A stretch of 24,513 nucleotides of DNA from Fragilaria crotonensis (taxonomy: Eukaryota; Bacillariophyta; Fragilariophyceae; Fragilariales; Fragilariaceae). The notes below the pieces were generated by a model. It was not told the origin of the DNA, made no database searches, and saw nothing but the letters and a program-made list of their open reading frames with translations. This document shows positions 17,487 through 24,513 of the stretch, piece by piece. The position numbers were made by a program, and so were the translations under genes. The stretch is from contig JAKSYS010000799.1 in assembly GCA_022925895.1 (NCBI GenBank), positions 1-24,513 on the forward strand, given 5' to 3'. The stretch's first letter is position 1. Every line of letters begins with the position of its first letter.

Positions 17487-20400
17487 TTATAAGGCAAATG
17501 CGGAAAGGCCTTCAGGTGCACCACTGTTCCTGCCATGCTTTGTTGTTTTCTTGTTCATCATGCTTTGAGTAACGAGCTTTTCCGGCAAGTCGAAGACAGC
17601 GACACTGGCGGCAGCTTTCTGCTTCAATAGCGACTCTCGTAGATCGGCACGTCCAAATACACCGTTTTCTCCGCGGGACTTGTCCAAGTATTGAGAATTC
17701 TCCGCGGCGATTCGCAGTAGATCACGCAAAAAATCCTTCTGATCCTTGGCGGATCTTTTTCGTCGGAGGTCATCTTCAAACTTCTTGACTGCTTCTTCTC
17801 CAATGCCTGGAAGGCCAGCCAGAAGTTGTCTGGGAAGATTACTGGGGACTACCAAAATACCTCCTCCCTTCAACGGATCGTCCGCAGTTTTTGCTTGTTC
17901 GAACTGCCCCGGAACATTCGGATCATTTGCCTGTTGCAATCCAGGACCTTGTCCACCTGGCTGGAGGGCTTGGCCAAGAACGAGACGACAGAAAATGTCT
18001 CGCACAACATTAATCATGTCCCATTCGATGCCGACCATCCATTTAGGTTCAACAACGATGTTGGTCACCGCAACCGTAAACATCTGATTGGCAATCAGAG
18101 GAACATAGTTTGGTGACCATGCGACTGTCTCAAGCACTCGATGGCAAATTTTTGTGCATCTTCGAACAGTATATGCATCTGGATAACTCAAGCAATGGAT
18201 GATCGAAAGCGAGAAGTTTCCAGCGATTTGTTCGTCTTCCAACAGCCAGAAGTGACAAAGCCCGTTGATGCGGAGAAGTTTTCTGGCATCGATGGCAGTT
18301 TGGTTCTGTTGCTTTGGAGTCCCGTCGGCATTGATATCGACCTTGGGGTTGGCGTCACCCTTCTTCACTGCACCTTCCTCCTTGGCTACGTTCGCCAATA
18401 CCAGAGCCCAATCACCCTTGAGAGCGAGACCTGCCTGGACCACGTCGCTGTATGTTCGACTCAGTTCAACTCGAGCTTTGTCAACGGCTGCTTCCGCAGT
18501 AACGAGGTCGAGGTCACCAACAAAAACTCCAGCCCTTCCGTAATAAGCCGTGAACCATTCCTCTCCACCTTTAGCTGCCAGAGCCGATGCTGAGGGACAA
18601 TCTGGCGAAGTCAAGGGTCGCTTGAAGATTTCTGCTGACGGCTGGACCACAGGTAGCCAATTTTTTTCCAGTCGAACCACCATGTGCTCGAATAAAGGAG
18701 TGACGACGTGCGCAAGATGGGTTTTATACAAGGTGGCTGGACAACTCAAAATGAAAATTTCGATGAACTGCTTTCTGAAGAAGAGAAGTGTGAGAATTTA
18801 ATGACATGCCTTGCACAAGCATATACAGGCACTTACAGGTATTGTGTAAGATGCCTGTTCTCCATTGAGCGTATATGATCAGGATTCGCAACAACACCAA
18901 CGAACCGAGGGTACATCGCGGCAAGCTCGGGTGCGAATAGGGCACGCTGTCCGGAAAGGAGTCCTAGCATTTGAAAGCAGGTATTGCGAAGTTCGTTGAA
19001 CCAGCCGCTCCATCGAGGTACCAAGTTTAAGTGCCGACGATCCACACCGGCAACAACACTTCCGGCAGTACCGCCCTCGCCAAACACACCACCTGACGTA
19101 GTGTCGTGCACTTTTGATAAAAATGCCTCATCATCGGAAATCGCATAGACGTATCTCTGTATGTTGTCTTGAAGTAGCTTCGCCTGATTCGTTGGATGCC
19201 ATAATCGAAGAGTGACATCGAGCACCTGCATCAAAGCCGGAAAAATTCTTGGCCACAGGGGCACGAAGGGATCCTCCATCGCGAGGTCTTGCAAACTCAC
19301 GGGGCCTTCGTCTGGGAAATTGAGCTCCATATTTCTTCCATCCGTTACCTGAAAAGGCATGAGCCCCATTTGCTTTCTCTTTGCTTCATGGCATCGTTTA
19401 CCAACTGAAAGGATCTGACTGAAAGCCGAGAATACACGCTCAAAGGAGGACGAAACCTGCTGCACGTGTTGAGGGTTTGAAACACTAGAAGGATTTGACG
19501 CCGCTTCACTAATGCCCAGCCAGTCGAGGTAAGATTCGATACTGGCCACACTTTGCCTAAACTCTGCTGATTCCAGGACACTCATGGCATCCGATAACAC
19601 ATCCGATATAAAGCTTGCCCTTGTGATCGGATCCTCAACTGCAGTGGCTACGCAACTTAGAAACTCATAAAGGTGCATTCGATTCGGAGCAAGCAATGCA
19701 TTCGATGACAAGTGCCTTCGAACAACGTCGCTCAGAGGACCGATCCACAGTACCAAATGGTGTGGGACCTTCTTGGCCACCGCCACCAAGCTCGTTCCAC
19801 TTTTTTTGCGAAGGGAAACTATTTCTCCGCTGAGCTCACTACCGCCAGGATTCCAATCATCGGCCGCACCCAGGTAACCCAGCAATGCATCTACTCCTTG
19901 GAGCAGATTGGCGGGTTCGTAGACCCAGAAGTGTTTCATAGCCTCCAGAAGCTGCGCCCGCCGAAACTTGAGCCACACGTATTTTGGATCCCAGGAAACA
20001 AGCGCATTCGATAATTGTGATAAGGATTCTAGGACGGCCGATCGAATCGCTGACTTGCTTGACTGCGTTGAATTCCCATCGTCTTTCAACGCCCACGCTG
20101 GAAGCCCATTCAGAGTGGTGTCAAGCGGCTGCAGCAAACCCTCCAATTGCATTACCGCTTCGCTCTTTCGTGTCAATTGATTGTTTCCTGGGTACAGGTG
20201 ATCACGGGGCGCTCCATCGCCGTATTGTCGTAAGAGCATCAAAGTTCGCTTCTTCAGAACAGATGTTGCGATTTGCGGTTCAACGTTTCCCAAAAACTTG
20301 AAGAGCTGGGTGCATCGTGACCGATATTCACTAAGCCAAGAGTCGTATTCGTTTTCGTCATCCCAACTGGCTTCCATAAGATCCGACTGCGGATGCTTGT

Positions 20401-21969
20401 GTTCATCAACATCCTCCCATCGAATCTTAACCATATGGTCCAAGTAACGATTCATGAGCTCCTCTGCGAATGGGGTGATCAGGCTGGTTTTAACTATGGC
20501 TGGGTCTCGCAGCAAAATTGTCCAAGTATTGATTTGCTCACTGCAGATTCGCCCGGAAGGGTGGCGAAGCATGTCAACAAGCAGTCGAAGGAACGCTGAC
20601 ATCGCTGCAAACTTGTCGCTCTTTCCGTTGAGCTGTAAGCCAGAATACATTAGAAACACGGTTGGGCCAATGAGACAAATTGCCCTGAACGTACCAAGTT
20701 CTTGTCAGTAGAAATGTGAGACACATTCGTCGATACAGCGAACGCCAGCATTCGTGATAAGGCACGATGATATGGAAACTGTAGCGCAAGGGGATCAGTG
20801 TCGTCCACCTCTCCACCAACTTGCTTGTCCAACAATCGTTCGTCCCTGGCATCGTTCAATCCTCTATTAGCTTCGGCAACAGCGACAGGAAGTTCGCGAA
20901 TCAACCGCATCCACTGATGAGCATCTAACTTGCGCAATGCCAAATTTTCTAGGCAGGTAACGGCGTCCACCTGCACTGAGGGTTCTCTTAACAAATGCAA
21001 CAGTGCGCCGACAAAATCGGGGCTACTTCCAAATGTCCAATCCAGGGGCATGGAGTGGCAGAATTGTGCCAAGGTCGCCAGACAATCTTGGATCAAGGTG
21101 GATGCATGTGATTGATTATTTCGCTCGACTTGATACGCTGATGCTTCGTCAGGTGTCATCTGTGACCACTTCCTGCCTTGCGATTGAAGGTAAAGCCTCA
21201 TATTATGGAGCGTCGCTTTGGTTTGCACGAGGTACGTGTAATGCTCCAACATTCCAAACATGAGGGGCAGAAACTGCGACGAAACCTCATTCAAACCTAG
21301 CAATACGTCATTGCGTCGCGTCGTTGATATCTGAAAGGATGTTAGAAGTCTCGAGGTAAAAAAGTGTCGAAGCGAAGTAATAAATAATACACGACCCACC
21401 TTGGCGTTGAAGTCGCTGTCAGTCGTATCTTCCGTAACTAATCGCAGACAATCCAAACAGACCTTGACTCCCATCGTATGAACCCCATCACCTCTATCAT
21501 TACACCACAATCCGCCTTGTCTCATGGGGGAAAACACGTCGGCAAAGAAGGTCGTCCATCGTTGCGGAAAATCTCGTACCATGAGAGCAGCAAGGATGGA
21601 CGCTAGCTTATTTCCTAAAATACGAGCCTCATTGACAATCGGAGCGGGAGCGATTTGTCGGGCTGCAGTGAGAACGGCATGTCGCAGTTGGAGTCGTTCA
21701 GTTTCGTTCAACTGTGTATATGATGTCTGCAAAAAGCCATCGATGATCGTCAGGGCATAAAGCTTTACAGGCACTGTAACATCCGTTTCGAGAAAGCTCA
21801 ATCGCTCTTGATGCAACCAACCGATGCAAACTGAAATGCTTCCCTCGTATTTCTTGAAATCTTCCAGGACTTGAAACGCAACCTGGCGATCGTTGGGGTT
21901 CGTAATGCTGACAAATCCAGAGGAAACGGCAATCGATCGAACGACTGTTGCTTGCCGGTTATCGTCCAT
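17487..21969 (-). CDS. exportin-5/HASTY-like karyopherin
   Basis: Probable RanGTP-dependent nuclear export receptor. In other eukaryotes exportin-5 carries structured RNAs (tRNA, pre-miRNA) and some proteins through nuclear pores. Exons on the minus strand: 21969-21400, 21330-20695, 20632-18837 and 18774-17487, about 1429 residues against about 1200 for the animal protein. The start is the first ATG in frame; earlier codons give only TTG. The protein is all-helical in character (HEAT type). The Xpo1-like helix pair shows as KLASILAALMVRDFPQRWTT at about 124-143. The segment WTILLRDPAI... with MNRYLDHMVKIRW and WDDENEYDSW, SEYRSR matches the conserved exportin-5 middle region. Exon 4 has a Gly/Pro/Gln-rich insert (GGQGPGLQQANDPNVPG) and a basic C-terminus. 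Other exportin families remain possible. Divergent from the MATE gene. Confidence 0.8.
18775..18836 (-). other. exportin intron 3 (62 bp, phase 2)
   Basis: On the minus strand the donor is TACCT/GTAAGT and the acceptor CTTCTTCAG/AAAGC. The split codon CT/A gives Leu, and the join reads LTQYL-KQFIEIFILSCPATLY, a continuous amphipathic helix. The two flanking frames differ, so the intron is required. Its length equals that of intron 2. Confidence 0.9.
20633..20694 (-). other. exportin intron 2 (62 bp, phase 0)
   Basis: On the minus strand the donor is AACTTG/GTACGT and the acceptor GGCTTACAG/CTCAAC. It joins STDKNL to LNGKSDKF. Without splicing the frame hits a stop shortly after (LAQPCF-stop), and the downstream 600-codon frame could not be reached, so this intron is needed. 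Confidence 0.9.
21331..21399 (-). other. exportin intron 1 (69 bp, phase 0, frame neutral)
   Basis: On the minus strand the donor is GCCAAG/GTGGGT and the acceptor CCTTTCAG/ATATC. It joins DFNAK to ISTTRRNDVLLGL. The length is 23 codons without a stop, so retention would be silent for the frame. The retained peptide would be hydrophobic/aromatic. The sites are good; the intron call depends on them and on the odd peptide. Confidence 0.75.
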
Positions 21970-22881
21970 CGCAATAGCCCCCAACGATTGAAGGGTGGCG
22001 TGATTGCCTTGAATCCGAATGAATCAACGGTAGTAACGCTATGAATAAAAGACCTTGTCAGCTGCTTCCATTTCCATGATCATCGACATGTTAAGCGACT
22101 ATATGCTACTGTACTTGTACTGGTGTAAGCAGGTGCTCTCACAGTATATCCAGGGTGAAGCCTACTGGAGTACGTTCTTCTACTACACGTACTGGAGCAG
22201 TGGTATCACACCGTTTCTCGCGGCGGGTTATGGACGCATGACGTACGCACGTCGCGGGATAGAGTCCAGTGTCCGGTGGAGGGAGGTCCGGCAAAATCAA
22301 ATTATGTTCTCGATGACTCTACGTACTATTAATACTACGGTAGTCAACTGGGAGAATTAACTACACATTTTTAACTATTAAAAATAATCGTTAAATCCCA
22401 GGCAGAGGTGCGGCGCCACAGACCTTCGCAGTGCCCATTAACGCCGTCGTACTTTACAAGTACAATTCTACAAGCAGATCTGTTCACTGTTCATGTCATA
22501 CGTCAACTATGTACATACGAGTGTACTATGTATTATGTCTGGCACGCTTGCTCTGCTTACGACTATTCCGTACTTCGGGTATGTATACAGAATACAGTAC
22601 TAGTACATGTACTGTCCTATGACGTATTACAGGTATAACGTAATGGAGTACGTCGTAATCGTACTGGCCACGGTGATGTCACAGCACGACTCAATGTATT
22701 TCTGTGGACAGAGGCCAGACCCCTCATTTTTGTGTCGTTCGAGACCGGCGTACTACGAAAAAATGAGTTGGCACATCACATGCGTATGATACCTGGGGTG
22801 TTCCGCAGACCGAAGGCAAGACGAGATTGATGATGATCAAATGAACCGCCAATCCCACTTGGCACTTGCCTCAATCTTCAG
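21970..22881. promoter_or_regulatory. GTAC-rich bidirectional intergenic region
   Basis: These 912 bp separate the start codons of the divergent exportin and MATE genes, so they hold both 5' untranslated regions and both promoters. Seventeen GTAC tetramers lie between about 22100 and 22760, where two or three would be expected. An A/T-rich stretch with AATAATCG and TTAAC words lies at 22320-22400. The outer 100 bp on each side lack the bias. No TATA box could be assigned. Confidence 0.6.
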
Positions 22882-24513
22882 ATGGGTAGGAAAGCGTTAT
22901 GTGCTGCAGTACTGCTCATTTCCGTCGATGCCTTCCATTTACTAGGACCGCAGAGAGTTATCCAGCATTCTTTACCATCATGGCGCCGAGGGATTGGAAG
23001 TGCGTCAGAGCGGCATCGTTCCACCACTCTTCAAGCTGAAGAAACCAAACTTGGGTCTCCGGACGACAGTGTCGAACGATACGAGGGACGTAATTCTGAG
23101 GAAGTTCCCAAATATCCTCCCACGCCGAGCCTTCGAGAATGCTTTTCCTTCGCCTTGCCAGCGCTTGGTATCTACGCGTGTCCACCTCTCATGTCACTCA
23201 TTGATGCGTCCTTTATCGGTCGCACAAGTTCCATCGAACTGGCTGCTCTTGGACCAGCCGGGTCAATTTCGGACTGCTCTCCCTTACCATTATTGTTCCT
23301 ATCTATTGCCGCCACGAACTTAGTCGCCAAAGCCTACGCCAACGGTGATGATGCCAGCTGCGCTCGCATCTCGAGAACCAGTTTGGCATTGGGCACCGCC
23401 AGTGGAATTCTCCTCGCGATTGCTTTCTATCAATCGGCGGCTCCTCTATCGATGTTGTATTGCGGCGGGAATTCCTTGGCTACTCGAGCTTCGGCAGAAA
23501 CCCTTGCTCCGCTGTGTGCCAGTTATGTTGCCATCCGAGCCATTGCACTACCCGCCGTGGTGGTTGCATCCATTGCGCAATCAGTATGTACTGGCAGCAA
23601 AGATACCAAAACGCCCATGGTTGCCGTGGCCCTGGCGGGAGTACTGAATTTCATGGGAGATCTTTTGCTGGTCAATTATATGGGTATGGGAATCGCCGGA
23701 GCAGCGTGGGCAACAACGTTGTCGCAGTTTGCCGCGGCAGCCTTGTTACTACGAGTGTTGCAAAAGAGAGGCTTCCTTCGGAGTGGTGGGCCTGTTGCAA
23801 TTAATGGATTATCGAAGATTGAATCGATGCGGGATTTCGATGCTGCTGTGGTCGAAAGTGATGTTTCAACAAAAGCTACAATCATGTCCCTCCTAAACTT
23901 TGTACCCTTTTTGTTCGTCATGGGAGTTAAGATTGGAATGCACAATTCCTGCGCCGCCGCTGCAGCATCTCTTGGAGGTGCTCAGGCAGCAGCCCACACT
24001 GCTCTCTTCGCGGTGGCAATGTTGTGCTTTACGTTTGGCGACGTCGGTTCATCCCTATCGCAGGCTTTTCTCCCTGCCTTTGCATCCACTAAATCCTTTA
24101 ACATTGCAGCCGCCACTCCAACCCTGAAGCAGCTTCTCAAATGCACCTTTACTATCTCGACAACTGTGGTGTGTCTATCTTCGGCCCTCATTTCCCTTTT
24201 CAGTGGCCAATTGACGCGCGATCCGGCTGTCGTATTCCAAATGCGCCGGGTCCTTCCACTTCTAATTGTCACTCTGTCACTCCACGGGACCGCAGTCACC
24301 TTGGAAGGACTCTTATTGGCAAAAAAAAACCTTACCGGCTTGACATTGACGTATGCGGGCGTTGCGGCATCGATTGCGGCCTGGCGCATTGCACTGGCCG
24401 GTACCGGACTCATGGGCATCTGGGGGTGCTATATTTGGTTCCAAGCGTCGCGAATCGCTGCGTTTGCCATCTTTGGGGGCCTATTGGGCAGCCCGTTGCA
24501 CTGGTGGAGGAAG
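22882..24513 (+). CDS. plastid-targeted MATE-family transporter (3' end outside window)
   Basis: Multidrug and toxic compound extrusion (MATE) type membrane antiporter; the frame is open for 544 codons to the window edge. The ATG at 22882 is the first after an in-frame TGA at 22834. Residues 1-17 form a hydrophobic signal peptide (ALCAAVLLISVDA) followed by F18-HLL, matching the ASAFAP-type cleavage site used for import into complex plastids. Residues 18-85 are Ser/Arg/Glu-rich, like a transit peptide. The membrane domain starts near residue 88 with FALPALGIYACPPLMSLIDA and ASFIGR, the P...LIDA.FIG first helix of the DinF-like MATE group, then successive hydrophobic helices with SKDTKTPM and GMGIAGAAWAT, typical of the N lobe. 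The substrate is unknown. Plant plastid relatives such as EDS5 move phenolic or chorismate-derived compounds, but that should not be transferred here. No intron was seen. Confidence 0.88.
   Translation, partial: MGRKALCAAVLLISVDAFHLLGPQRVIQHSLPSWRRGIGSASERHRSTTLQAEETKLGSPDDSVERYEGRNSEEVPKYPPTPSLRECFSFALPALGIYACPPLMSLIDASFIGRTSSIELAALGPAGSISDCSPLPLLFLSIAATNLVAKAYANGDDASCARISRTSLALGTASGILLAIAFYQSAAPLSMLYCGGNSLATRASAETLAPLCASYVAIRAIALPAVVVASIAQSVCTGSKDTKTPMVAVALAGVLNFMGDLLLVNYMGMGIAGAAWATTLSQFAAAALLLRVLQKRGFLRSGGPVAINGLSKIESMRDFDAAVVESDVSTKATIMSLLNFVPFLFVMGVKIGMHNSCAAAAASLGGAQAAAHTALFAVAMLCFTFGDVGSSLSQAFLPAFASTKSFNIAAATPTLKQLLKCTFTISTTVVCLSSALISLFSGQLTRDPAVVFQMRRVLPLLIVTLSLHGTAVTLEGLLLAKKNLTGLTLTYAGVAASIAAWRIALAGTGLMGIWGCYIWFQASRIAAFAIFGGLLGSPLHWWRK

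Noticed and set aside
17746-18593. Plus-strand open frames of 90-150 codons
   Set aside because: They are antisense to exon 4 of the exportin gene, whose frame is continuous through 420 codons and joins the upstream exon by a consensus intron.
22055-22789. Short open frames between the exportin and MATE genes
   Set aside because: They are Tyr/Thr/Val-rich only because of the repeated GTAC word. There is no domain, no conserved start and no neighbour logic.
23982-24419. Open frame of 145 codons on the minus strand
   Set aside because: It is exactly antisense to the MATE coding frame, which has clear transmembrane helices and family motifs.

Overview
This is nuclear DNA from a eukaryotic alga, most likely a diatom. 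Pointers: a plastid-import presequence of the diatom type (cleavage before Phe in SVDA/FHLL), short GT-AG introns of about 60-80 nt, an unconventional myosin, an exportin-5-like karyopherin, and two decayed Ty1/copia retrotransposons resembling the diatom CoDi groups. A pennate diatom such as Phaeodactylum would fit, but the species is inference.

Layout. (1) 1-12515 is a retrotransposon graveyard. Element A (193-7196, minus strand) has two almost identical LTRs of about 256 bp with TG...CA ends, a candidate primer-binding site, a gag start, decayed reverse transcriptase and the RT-RNase H junction. Element B (about 8300-12515, plus strand) is a decayed gag-integrase-RT run that stops inside RT. 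(2) 12516-13240 is noncoding DNA very rich in GTAC. (3) 13241-17385, plus strand: myosin heavy chain, with a canonical motor, a neck of about five IQ motifs broken by two apparent one-base deletions, and a coiled-coil tail; two introns. (4) 17487-21969, minus strand: exportin-5/HASTY-like protein of about 1429 residues in four exons, tail to tail with the myosin (101 bp apart). (5) 21970-22881: GTAC-rich region between divergent genes. (6) 22882-24513, plus strand: MATE-family transporter with a bipartite plastid presequence, running off the window end.

The three host genes have no obvious common pathway: cytoskeletal motor, RNA/tRNA nuclear export and plastid membrane transport. No tRNA, rRNA, CRISPR array or prokaryotic feature was seen. 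The most notable points are the contrast between near-identical LTRs and a dead interior in element A, the plastid-addressed MATE protein, the broken myosin neck, introns that can be read through in frame, and the GTAC-enriched intergenic tracts.
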